Shown: positions 54,941 to 62,565 of the stretch, in pieces | Position numbering within the stretch: the first letter of the stretch is position 1 | How the letters are laid out: the number at the start of each line of letters is the position of its first letter | DNA from: Sagittula stellata E-37 | GTDB lineage: Bacteria > Pseudomonadota > Alphaproteobacteria > Rhodobacterales > Rhodobacteraceae | Assembly: GCF_039724765.1 (NCBI RefSeq) | Contig: NZ_CP155729.1 | Location: 3,357,501 to 3,421,500, forward strand | Direction of reading: 5' to 3' | DNA length: 64,000 nucleotides | Translations under genes and position numbers: made by a program | The notes under the pieces: model-generated | The model's input: only the letters and a program-made list of their open reading frames with translations | Database searches by the model: none | Told to the model about the DNA's origin: nothing

Positions 54941-55809
54941 CCCATTCGGAAGTTGGCAGCACTCACAGGGAGATCCCGTTCAGCGATGCCGACTTCCGGG
55001 CGATCGCGGACCTGGCTCTGGCGGAATTCGGTCTCAACCTGGCTGAGAGCAAGAAGCCGCTCGTGTACTCCCGTCTTTCCAAGCGGCTGAAGGCGCGACA
55101 TGTTCCGAGCTTTCCGCTCTACCTGGAGCTGCTCGAACGCAAGGAGGAGAACGAGGAGCGACTGGAACTTATCTCCGCCCTGACGACCAATGTCACCAGT
55201 TTCTTCCGCGAGAAGCACCATTTCGACATGCTGCGCGACGAACGCGTGCCGGCGATATTGGAAAAGATCAAAGCCGGCCAACGCATTCGCATCTGGTCTG
55301 CCGGGTGTTCGTCCGGCCAAGAGCCATACTCGATTGCCATGACCATCCTGGACAAGATCCCGGACGCAGCGCGACAGAACGTGAAGATACTCGCCACCGA
55401 CATCGATCCGAAGATCGTGGAACGTGCCCGAACAGGACAGTATCCGGAAACGGAAGGAACAGGCATACCGCCTGCCTTCCTGCAGAAGTGGACGAAAAAG
55501 GTACCGCCGAACGAGATCCGCGTGTCGGATGAGATACGTTCGCTGATCACCTTCGCGGAACTCAATCTCATGAGCGAATGGCCGTTTCAGGGGCCGTTCG
55601 ACGCGATCTTCTGCCGGAACGTGGCCATCTATTTCAACCAGGAGACGCAGCAGCGGCTCTGGTCCCGTTTCGCGGAAAAGCTCGCACCGGACGCGCTTTT
55701 CTTCATCGGCCACTCGGAACGAGTAACCGGACCTGCGACCCAGCAGTTGGCGGCAACCGGGATCACCAGCTATCGCAAGACCGGGTCCGCCGGTCGGCAC
55801 GCACAATAA
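54937..55809 (+). CDS. cheR: Chemoreceptor methyltransferase CheR
   Basis: This 290-residue SAM-dependent glutamate methyltransferase adapts chemoreceptors. It has an N-terminal helical domain (about residues 15-90) and a C-terminal Rossmann domain with RIWSAGCSSGQEPYSIAM (SAM motif I), ILATDIDP and CRNVAIYFNQETQQRL. It has no TPR or pentapeptide-recognition extension. A second cheY follows after 12 bases. Confidence 0.95.
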   Translation: MTHSEVGSTHREIPFSDADFRAIADLALAEFGLNLAESKKPLVYSRLSKRLKARHVPSFPLYLELLERKEENEERLELISALTTNVTSFFREKHHFDMLRDERVPAILEKIKAGQRIRIWSAGCSSGQEPYSIAMTILDKIPDAARQNVKILATDIDPKIVERARTGQYPETEGTGIPPAFLQKWTKKVPPNEIRVSDEIRSLITFAELNLMSEWPFQGPFDAIFCRNVAIYFNQETQQRLWSRFAEKLAPDALFFIGHSERVTGPATQQLAATGITSYRKTGSAGRHAQ

Positions 55810-55821
55810 CAGGAGACTGAG

Positions 55822-56208
55822 ATGAGCTTGAAGGACTCGCTGAGAATCATGGTGGTCGATGACATGGCCACCAGCCGTGGGCTCATTACCCAGGCTTTGG
55901 ACGACATCGGCGTCAAGAACTACATCACCGAAAACGACGGGCGCAGGGCGCTGGAACGCCTCGGTTCCAATCCAGTGCACCTTGTCCTTTCGGACTATAA
56001 CATGCCTGGTCTTGACGGTCTCGGGCTGCTCAAGGCGGTGAGGAGTTCCGCCGCCACGCAGAAGATCGGGTTTATCCTCGTGACCGGACGCCCCACCCCC
56101 GAAATTGTCGCCCAAGCGAAACAGCTTGGTCTGAACAACATGATCAAGAAGCCTTTTACGTCGGACACCATGAAACAGTGCATCGAAAGTGTCGTGGGAC
56201 GTCTGTGA
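55822..56208 (+). CDS. cheY: Chemotaxis response regulator CheY (second copy)
   Basis: The 128-residue receiver has the canonical MVVDDMATSR, Asp57-type acceptor in LSDYNMPGLDG, Thr in LVTGRP and Lys in IKKPF. It is diverged from the first CheY in this operon. In alphaproteobacteria with two CheYs one drives the motor and the other drains phosphate; which is which cannot be read here. AGGAG precedes the ATG, and its stop overlaps the next start. Confidence 0.94.
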   Translation: MSLKDSLRIMVVDDMATSRGLITQALDDIGVKNYITENDGRRALERLGSNPVHLVLSDYNMPGLDGLGLLKAVRSSAATQKIGFILVTGRPTPEIVAQAKQLGLNNMIKKPFTSDTMKQCIESVVGRL

Positions 56209-56564
56209 TGCGTTTGGAGCCGACACCTTTGCCTCTCAGACTGGCGGCTGAACGCGTGTCGGCCGAACTTGAAGCGCTGTATGACAGGCTCGAACGGCTG
56301 GAGTACGGGCTCGACATGGTGTTCATGCACACTTCGGAGTCCCTGGATGGCCAGACGATCAGCATGCTTCAGGAGTTGGACATGCTTAGGCAGTCCTTGG
56401 GCGCTCTAGCCGATTTCCTCGTGCATCTTGCGAAGGACACCAACGAAGGCGGCCTCGTCAATCCGGAAGAGGCTCTGCGAGCCGTACCGCTCAGGGACAT
56501 GGCAGTGCGGCTTGGCGGCCAGACAAAGGCCGAGCCCGTCAGTGGCCACGCGGAACTGTTTTGA
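56208..56564 (+). CDS. Small helical protein of the chemotaxis operon, possible CheZ-like
   Basis: The 118-residue, mostly helical protein starts within the cheY stop (TGATG), so it is translated with cheY. Helices are about 11-40 and 43-77. The stretch ESLDGQTISMLQELDMLRQ (44-62) resembles the CheZ catalytic helix (DLTGQ followed by an amphipathic helix), with Gln49 in the catalytic Gln position but no Asp four residues before. The C-terminus ends in a short acidic-hydrophobic tail (GHAELF). I do not recognise a named family. A CheY phosphatase or CheY/CheA adaptor role is a hypothesis from position and this motif. Confidence 0.8.
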   Translation: MRLEPTPLPLRLAAERVSAELEALYDRLERLEYGLDMVFMHTSESLDGQTISMLQELDMLRQSLGALADFLVHLAKDTNEGGLVNPEEALRAVPLRDMAVRLGGQTKAEPVSGHAELF

Positions 56565-56622
56565 ACGCTGCCAATATGTAACGTCATTGCCGGCACTTTG
56601 GCCGGCTTGCAGAGGTCGAGGA

Positions 56623-57726
56623 ATGGCTACCCACAGTGTCATCGTTGCGACACCCGACGGGCTTCAGCGCAGCCGCCTGGCCCGGATCGTCGACAATGCG
56701 CCGGATTTCGAGGTGATCGCGTCCACCAGCGATCTCATGAACACATACAACGAGGTGGAAGAGCATCTGCCCAATGCTGTGCTGATCTCGGAAGTGCTTG
56801 CGAACCTTCCGGAATTCGAGGTGATGCATGCACTTTTCTCGACGCTTGACATACGTTGGCTGGTGATCACGGCGCGCGGTGCGGCCAGCGCGCGCCTCGC
56901 ACGCCCCCACAAACCGTTGCGCAGCAGCGCTGACCTTTTTTCGATCCCAGTCGACTCTTCCGCTGACACGGTCATCGAACAGTTGAAGAGCCTCACACGA
57001 ACAGCAGCGTCCAGACGACCGGCCGCCAAGAAGCCGACCTACTGCCCGCCGCCCGCGCCGCGTCGCACGACGGGCACACAAGCGCCGGATCTGCCTAGGC
57101 GATCGCCGACTGCATCGACGAGAGGCCAGGGCAGTCCGTTGATCCTGATCGGCGCCAGCACGGGCGGAGTAGATGCCTTGCTGAGCGTTCTGGACAGCTT
57201 TCCGGCCGATTGCCCGCCAACCCTGATCGTGCAGCACACCGGTTCAGGGTTTGGTGAAAGCCTTGCAAGCCTTCTGGACCGACAGTGCCGCGCCCGTGTC
57301 GAACTGGCGACGGGAAGCCGTCCTCTGAGGCCCGGAGTCGTCACGGTTGGGGCTGGCGTCCGCAGGCACCTCGTCATCGAGGACTGTGCCAACGGCACCC
57401 TCGGTTTGTCTGGCGAAACTCCGATCTCGGGTCATGTGCCCTCTGTCGATGCGCTGTTTCAATCGGCCGTGCCTCTCGCGCCAAGCATAGCCGCAGCCTT
57501 GCTTACCGGCATGGGCCGGGATGGCGCCGAAGGGTTGAAGGCTCTGCGCGATGCGGGCGCAATGACCATCGCGCAAGACCAGGCAACGGCAGTCGTCTAC
57601 GGAATGCCGCGCGCCGCGGCAGAGCTCGACGCCGCAGTTCGGATCATGCCGCTCAACAGGATCGGACCGGCTTTGCTGCAGCACGCGGCGGGCAGCAGAC
57701 AAGAACGCAGGGAGGTCATACGATGA
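56623..57726 (+). CDS. cheB: CheB methylesterase with degenerate receiver domain
   Basis: The 367-residue protein has an intact C-terminal methylesterase domain: Ser179 (LIGASTGG), His205 (VQHTGSGFG) and Asp300 (GMGRDGAEG). The N-terminal receiver-like domain (about 1-125) lost the phosphorylation site: the DD pair is Ala9-Thr10 (VATP), and the acceptor position is Ser56, followed by Glu57 (VLISEVLA). The linker (about 128-168) is long and rich in Pro, Arg and Thr. It removes receptor methyl groups, probably without phospho-control. Start: ATG 56623 with AGGTCGAGG upstream. It overlaps cheD by ATGA. Confidence 0.92.
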   Translation: MATHSVIVATPDGLQRSRLARIVDNAPDFEVIASTSDLMNTYNEVEEHLPNAVLISEVLANLPEFEVMHALFSTLDIRWLVITARGAASARLARPHKPLRSSADLFSIPVDSSADTVIEQLKSLTRTAASRRPAAKKPTYCPPPAPRRTTGTQAPDLPRRSPTASTRGQGSPLILIGASTGGVDALLSVLDSFPADCPPTLIVQHTGSGFGESLASLLDRQCRARVELATGSRPLRPGVVTVGAGVRRHLVIEDCANGTLGLSGETPISGHVPSVDALFQSAVPLAPSIAAALLTGMGRDGAEGLKALRDAGAMTIAQDQATAVVYGMPRAAAELDAAVRIMPLNRIGPALLQHAAGSRQERREVIR

Positions 57727-58256
57727 TGGCAAAACCGGAAAAGCTGATCAACGTAATCCAGGGCGACTACGTGATATCCGAGGATCCCGATGCGGTACTG
57801 ACGACGGTGCTTGGGTCTTGTATCGCGGTCTGTTTCGCCGACCCCATCCGGAAGATCGGGGGGATGAACCATTTCCTCTTGCCCAGCCGTGAAGGGTTGG
57901 AGGGGGCAAACGTGCGCTACGGCGCCTATGCAATGGAACTTCTGATCAACGGGCTTCTCAAACGAGGCGCGGACCGGTCACGGCTGCAGGCCAAGATGTT
58001 CGGTGGAGCAAGCATGATGGGCAACCTGCGCGACATCGGCGCATCCAACGCGGCCTTTGCCCGCAAGTTCCTTAAGGACGAGGACATACAAATCACGGGG
58101 GAAAGCACAGGTGGTACGTCGGCCCGGCGCATCCGTTTCTGGCCGACGGACGGGCGCGTGCGCCAATTGCTTGTCAGCGCCGAAGTGGAGCGGCTGCCGG
58201 TGGAGAAGCCCGCACCCGTGCCGCGTCCGGTCAAGGACGACATCACGCTTTTCTGA
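57723..58256 (+). CDS. cheD: Chemoreceptor glutamine deamidase CheD
   Basis: The 177-residue deamidase converts receptor Gln to Glu. Cys33 (TVLGSCIAVC) and His50 (GGMNHFLLP) form the catalytic pair, and KMFGGASMMG is conserved. GGAGG precedes the first of two consecutive ATG codons. It is the last gene of the operon. No CheC is present, so CheD probably acts only on receptors encoded elsewhere. Confidence 0.94.
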   Translation: MMAKPEKLINVIQGDYVISEDPDAVLTTVLGSCIAVCFADPIRKIGGMNHFLLPSREGLEGANVRYGAYAMELLINGLLKRGADRSRLQAKMFGGASMMGNLRDIGASNAAFARKFLKDEDIQITGESTGGTSARRIRFWPTDGRVRQLLVSAEVERLPVEKPAPVPRPVKDDITLF

Positions 58257-58418
58257 GCGGGTTGCCGGACTGCAAAGGCCGCATTTTCGGCGCGCGCGCG
58301 ACGTGCTAGGCAGGCCCGAACGACGAACCCTTGCCAGACCGCGGCAAGGGGCGCGCCGACTGCCGGAAAGGTCTTCCTGGATCGCGGCGGGCGGCGTGCA
58401 GATCTGGAAGGCCATGCA

Positions 58419-60557
58419 ATGCAGGAAATGTCCCTGCCGTACACGCGCGACCTGTTGTTGATTGGCGGCGGACATAGCCATGCGCTGGTGCTGCGCATGT
58501 GGGGCATGTCCGACCTGCCCGGCGCACGCGTGACGGTGGTCAACCCGGAACCGACCGCCCCCTACTCCGGCATGTTGCCGGGCCACCTTGCCGGCCATTA
58601 CGACCGCCGCGCGCTGGACATCGACCTCGTGCAGCTGGGACGGTTCGCAGGGGCACGTGTGGTCGTCGGCCGCGTAATCGGTCTCGATACGGAAGCCCGG
58701 GTCGCCAGGCTGGAGGATGGGCGACGGATCGCTTTCGATGTGGCCTCGATCGACGTGGGCGTCACCAGCGACATGCCGACCCTGCCCGGGTTTGCCGAAC
58801 ATGCGGTGCCAGCCAAACCGCTCGGCCCCTTCGCCTCGGCCTGGGCCAGGTTCCTGGAGGACAGTGGTCCGGCGAAGGTGGCGGTGATCGGCGGAGGCGT
58901 CGCGGGCGCAGAGATCTCGCTGGCCATGGCGCATGCGCTCGCGCTTCAGGGGCGGCCTGCAGAGGTACATCTTGTAGAGCGCGACAGGGCACTATCCGGC
59001 CTTCCGCCGCGCAGCGCAACACATCTGCGCGCAGCCTTGGCCCGAATGGGCGTAACGGTGCATGAAGACACAGATGTTCAAAAGATAACGGAAAATGCCG
59101 TCAGGATCGGGGATCAGGTGCTGGAGGCGGACTTTGTCTGTGGTGCCGCCGGCGCCCGTCCCCAGGAATGGTTTGGCGACACGGGGCTGAACCTCCAAAA
59201 CGGATTTGTCGCTGTGGGGCCTACGCTGGAGTCCTCTGTCACGGGCATTTTTGCAACCGGTGATTGCGCGCACATGACCGCGTCGCCCCGGCCCAAGGCG
59301 GGCGTTTATGCCGTGCGACAGGCGCCGGTGCTCCTGCACAACCTGCGCCAACGGCTGTCTGGCAAAGACGGCCTGAAGACCTACCGCCCTCAGCGCGACT
59401 ACCTGAAGCTGATCTCACTGGGGGAAAAGGCGGCCCTTGGCGACCGCTTCGGGATGACATTTCAGGGCAAGTGGGCCTGGCGCTGGAAAGACCACATCGA
59501 CCGCAGCTTCATGAACCGGTTCCGCGACTTGCCGACGATGACGCAGCCTGCCCTGCCGCAAGCCCATGCCGATGGGCTGGCGGACTTGCTGGCGGGCAAG
59601 CCGTTGTGTGGCGGTTGCGGCGCCAAGGTCGGACAAGAGGCCCTGATGGCCGCGCTGGCGGAGACCGGTGGCACCGCCCTGCCCGGCGACGATGCCGCGG
59701 TGCTGACGGTGGGCGCGGAACGGATGGTGCTGAGCACGGATCACCTGCGCGAGATTGTGCGCGATCCGGAGGTCATGACGCGCCTCGCCGCGCATCACGC
59801 ATTGGGTGACATCTGGGCCATGGGGGCGGAGCCGCTCAGCGCGACGGCCAACATCGTCCTGCCGCAGATGGCGTCGCGCCTCGCCGGCCGGACCCTTCGG
59901 GAGGTGATGTCGGCGGCGCATGAAGTCATGGCCGAGGCCGGGACCACCATCGTCGGCGGCCACACCTCGCAGGGGGCTGAAATGACAATCGGCTTCACGA
60001 TCCTCGGCCGCGCACATGACACGCCGATCACGCTGGACGGCGCCCGCCCCGGCGACATCCTCGTGCTGACAAAGCCTGTCGGTTCCGGGCTCATCATGGC
60101 GGCCGAGATGCAAGGGCTGGCCGAAGGCGATTGGGTCGCAGGCGCGCTGCGTCACATGACCCGGTCGCAGGGCGCGGCGTCGCGCCTGTTGCGTGTGGCG
60201 CACGCGATGACCGACGTGACGGGATTTGGCCTGGCCGGGCACCTGCGCAACATCTGCCTGAACTCCGCCGTCGGGGCCGAGCTTTGGCTCGACGACGTGC
60301 CCCTGCTGGACGGCGCGCTGGAGCTGGCGGGAACCGACCTGCGCGCTTCGCTCTTTGCCGAAAACCGGGCGCTTGTGCCGGACGCGCCCGCCGGTCCGCG
60401 TGCCGATCTGCTGTTCGATCCACAGACCGCCGGGGGGTTGCTGGCCGCCGTGCCCGAAGCCGAGCTTGACGTCCTCGACCGCCTGCGTGACGCAGGCTAT
60501 CCTGCGGCAGAGATCGGGCGCATCACCGACCGCGTTGGTCAGATCTCGATCGTCTGA
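58419..60557 (+). CDS. selD: FAD oxidoreductase-selenide, water dikinase fusion (SelD)
   Basis: This 712-residue two-domain protein begins with a pyridine nucleotide-disulfide oxidoreductase (NDH-2-like; LLIGGGHSHAL near residue 12, second nucleotide motif VAVIGGGVAGAEISLA near 150, ATGDCAHM near 288). The SelD domain starts near residue 385, with Cys400 and Lys403 (CGGCGAKVG), then PGDDAAVL, LSTDHLREIV, HALGDIWAMGAEPL and TDVTGFGLAGHL. It makes selenophosphate from selenide and ATP; the reductase half may supply reduced selenium. The active-site residue is Cys, not Sec. The 3' end overlaps the convergent selU gene by 19 bases. Confidence 0.95.
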   Translation: MQEMSLPYTRDLLLIGGGHSHALVLRMWGMSDLPGARVTVVNPEPTAPYSGMLPGHLAGHYDRRALDIDLVQLGRFAGARVVVGRVIGLDTEARVARLEDGRRIAFDVASIDVGVTSDMPTLPGFAEHAVPAKPLGPFASAWARFLEDSGPAKVAVIGGGVAGAEISLAMAHALALQGRPAEVHLVERDRALSGLPPRSATHLRAALARMGVTVHEDTDVQKITENAVRIGDQVLEADFVCGAAGARPQEWFGDTGLNLQNGFVAVGPTLESSVTGIFATGDCAHMTASPRPKAGVYAVRQAPVLLHNLRQRLSGKDGLKTYRPQRDYLKLISLGEKAALGDRFGMTFQGKWAWRWKDHIDRSFMNRFRDLPTMTQPALPQAHADGLADLLAGKPLCGGCGAKVGQEALMAALAETGGTALPGDDAAVLTVGAERMVLSTDHLREIVRDPEVMTRLAAHHALGDIWAMGAEPLSATANIVLPQMASRLAGRTLREVMSAAHEVMAEAGTTIVGGHTSQGAEMTIGFTILGRAHDTPITLDGARPGDILVLTKPVGSGLIMAAEMQGLAEGDWVAGALRHMTRSQGAASRLLRVAHAMTDVTGFGLAGHLRNICLNSAVGAELWLDDVPLLDGALELAGTDLRASLFAENRALVPDAPAGPRADLLFDPQTAGGLLAAVPEAELDVLDRLRDAGYPAAEIGRITDRVGQISIV

Positions 60558-61597
60558 AGCCGCGCGGCGATCCGATCCGCAAGATCGTCCTGCGCGGCGT
60601 CGTTCAGCGCGTCGGCATGAAAGACGTCCCGCACGCGCGGTGTCAGCGCCGACATGGACTTGCGGTAGGCCGGATCGTAGTGGTCGGCGGCCAGCGAATG
60701 GCACAGAGCTTCCAGCCGCCCTTCCGCCACGAGGTCTGCCCAGTGGTCTACCAATGCGTGCCCGCGGTGGTAGCGCAGCGGCGCGAGTTTCTCCATCAGC
60801 GCCGCGCCATCAGCCAAAACGTCTGCATATGCGTCGGCGAGGTAGCGGGCGCGCACCTCGACGGGGATGTCCACTTCCAGCCACGGGGCGGCCTTCATGC
60901 CCTCCCATAGCGACGGTGGCAGGTTGATGTCGCCGATCTTGCTGCTTTCCGCCTCGACGATCACCGGGCGGTCGGGCGACAGCGCCAGAAGCCGTTGTGC
61001 CAGCTCAGTCTCGAAACCTTTCTGGCTTGGCTGGCCGCCGTCCATCCCCCCCAGGAGCGAGCCGCGGTGATTGGCCAGCCCCTCGAGGTCGAGCACTTGA
61101 AGCCCGCGCTGCGCCAGCCGGTGCAGAAGTTCGGTCTTGGCGCTGCCGGTATACCCGCCAAGCTGGATGAACCGGTGTGGCAGAGCGTGCTCGTACAGAT
61201 ATCCGCTGACCAGCCGCCGAAAGGTGCGGTAGCCGCCGTCGATCAGCCCTGGCCGCCAGCCGATCTCGCCCAGCATCCACGCGAAACTGCCCGAGCGCTG
61301 TCCGCCGCGCCAACAATAGACCAACGGCCGCCAGCTTCCTTCGTGGTGCGAAAGCGACGTGCGCAGATGCCGGGCGGCGTTCTCGAACACCAGCGCCGCG
61401 CCGATCTTGCGCGCCTTGAAGGGGCTCTCCTGCTTGTACATCGTCCCGACTCGCGCCCGCTCCTCATTGTCGAGAACCGGCAGGTTGATGGCGCCGGGCA
61501 CGTGGTCCTCGGCAAATTCCGCTGGGCTGCGCACGTCGATGACCGTGTCAAAGCCGTGATTCAGAAGTTCGGGAAGCGTTTTCGGAGAGAGTTTCAT
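60539..61597 (-). CDS. mnmH: tRNA 2-selenouridine synthase (SelU/MnmH)
   Basis: The 352-residue enzyme replaces sulfur with selenium at the tRNA wobble 2-thiouridine using selenophosphate. It has an N-terminal rhodanese domain with Cys95 (VYCWRGGQRS) and a C-terminal P-loop domain with LGGYTGSAKTELL (Walker A, 146-158) that binds the geranyl/prenyl intermediate. It is paired with selD. With no selA or selB in the window, tRNA selenation is the only selenium use visible here. It converges on and overlaps selD. Confidence 0.94.
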   Translation of the reverse strand: MKLSPKTLPELLNHGFDTVIDVRSPAEFAEDHVPGAINLPVLDNEERARVGTMYKQESPFKARKIGAALVFENAARHLRTSLSHHEGSWRPLVYCWRGGQRSGSFAWMLGEIGWRPGLIDGGYRTFRRLVSGYLYEHALPHRFIQLGGYTGSAKTELLHRLAQRGLQVLDLEGLANHRGSLLGGMDGGQPSQKGFETELAQRLLALSPDRPVIVEAESSKIGDINLPPSLWEGMKAAPWLEVDIPVEVRARYLADAYADVLADGAALMEKLAPLRYHRGHALVDHWADLVAEGRLEALCHSLAADHYDPAYRKSMSALTPRVRDVFHADALNDAAQDDLADRIAARLQTIEI

Positions 61598-61749
61598 CCC
61601 AGCGATTTATCCCCGCGCGCACCGCGAGGGAAGAGGGTGCGGCCTCTTGGAAAAAGGGGCGATTTTCCTCTGGACACCGGTTTCGGCCTCGACTAAACCG
61701 CCTCCACCCGAAGGCGGTGCCCTCTGAACGAGGACAGGCCTTGACCCGT

Positions 61750-61824
61750 GCCCGGGTAGCTCAGGGGTAGAGCAGTGGATTGAAAATCCTCGTGTCGGTG
61801 GTTCGATTCCGCCCCCGGGCACCA
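61750..61824 (+). tRNA. tRNA-Phe (GAA)
   Basis: A complete cloverleaf of 75 bases including an encoded CCA. The acceptor stem is GCCCGGG (61750-61756) with CCCGGGC (61814-61820), the D arm is GCTC-AGGGGTA-GAGC, and the anticodon is GAA at 61782-61784 within loop TTGAAAA. The T arm contains GGTTCGATTCC. The anticodon stem has a U-U opposition (28-42). The right flank changes character, as is common when a tRNA 3' end has served as an attachment site. Confidence 0.96.
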
Positions 61825-62565
61825 TTATCACTCAACCAATACTGTTCGCAGACCAGTAAAAGAAGGCGTTTTAAGTGGTTGAGTGAGAGTGCGGGCGAGG
61901 TTTGCTCCACATTCTGCTCCACATTTTGCTCCACACGCCTGGACCTTGCTGCGCTTTCATGCGTGAGCCGATAGGCACTATCTGTCGTATCGACCGATGG
62001 AAATCCTTCAAGATGTTCCGGAAATCGCAGGACTTGCCATGATGTACGCTGCCGGAGCGGCATTATTGCACCGCTGAGCCTGCACGGCTAAACATAAAGA
62101 ACATAACAAGAACGAAGGCAGCAGCAAGACTTGGCGGCACTTGCACCCATCGAGCTTTGCGCGGGCGCGGGCGGACAGACCCTCGGGGTCGAAAAGGCGG
62201 GGTTCAGTCCCAGCCCCTTGCAGTAAATGGTGCAGCGTGTGGCTCATGGCCCTGTTAGCACGACACCATGCCGACTGAGACCTCCCAAAAGTTTCTACGG
62301 GAGATGTCAGATGAATGACGGCTATAGCGGGCTTCCTGCCGTTCGCGTTGAGCGCAGCGAACGGCTCCTACGAGGCTACAATGACCACGGCTCTCTTGAG
62401 TGAGTTTGCAGCTGCAGAATGAAAACGCTCGTCGCGCCCGGCCCTGACCTGCCCTTTGCTAAATCGTCCGTCGTTGCGGCGCAGCTCTCCCGAAGCAGAC
62501 TTCCATGACACATTGCCACTTTGCCCTTTTGGAGTAAGCGTGTTTTGGGCCGCCCACGCAAAACC
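61825..62565. other. 741-base gene-poor region with tandem and inverted repeats, possible island border
   Basis: A 12-base unit (YTGCTCCACAY) is repeated three times in tandem at 61901-61936. A perfect 9-base inverted repeat (62338-62346 with 62357-62365) surrounds a 10-base loop. A minus-strand frame of about 100 residues (61761-62063) reads into the tRNA and contains VEQNVEQNVEQ from the tandem repeat. It could be the leftover C-terminus of an integrase, but no catalytic Arg or Tyr motif is visible. The rest contains no credible gene. I read this as scarred sequence between the tRNA and an acquired segment. Confidence 0.5.

Noticed and set aside
59607..59627. Possible selenocysteine (in-frame TGA) in SelD
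   Set aside because: The active-site codon at 59616-59618 is TGC (Cys), and there is no in-frame TGA in the gene.
61901..61936. Tandem TGCTCCACA repeats as a CRISPR array
   Set aside because: Units are 12 bases with no spacers and only three copies; no cas genes are nearby.
61761..62063. Minus-strand frame with VEQNVEQNVEQ read as an integrase C-terminus
   Set aside because: It runs through the tRNA, and no integrase catalytic residues (Arg, His-x-x-Arg, Tyr) can be seen. Kept only as a possible remnant in the gap description.
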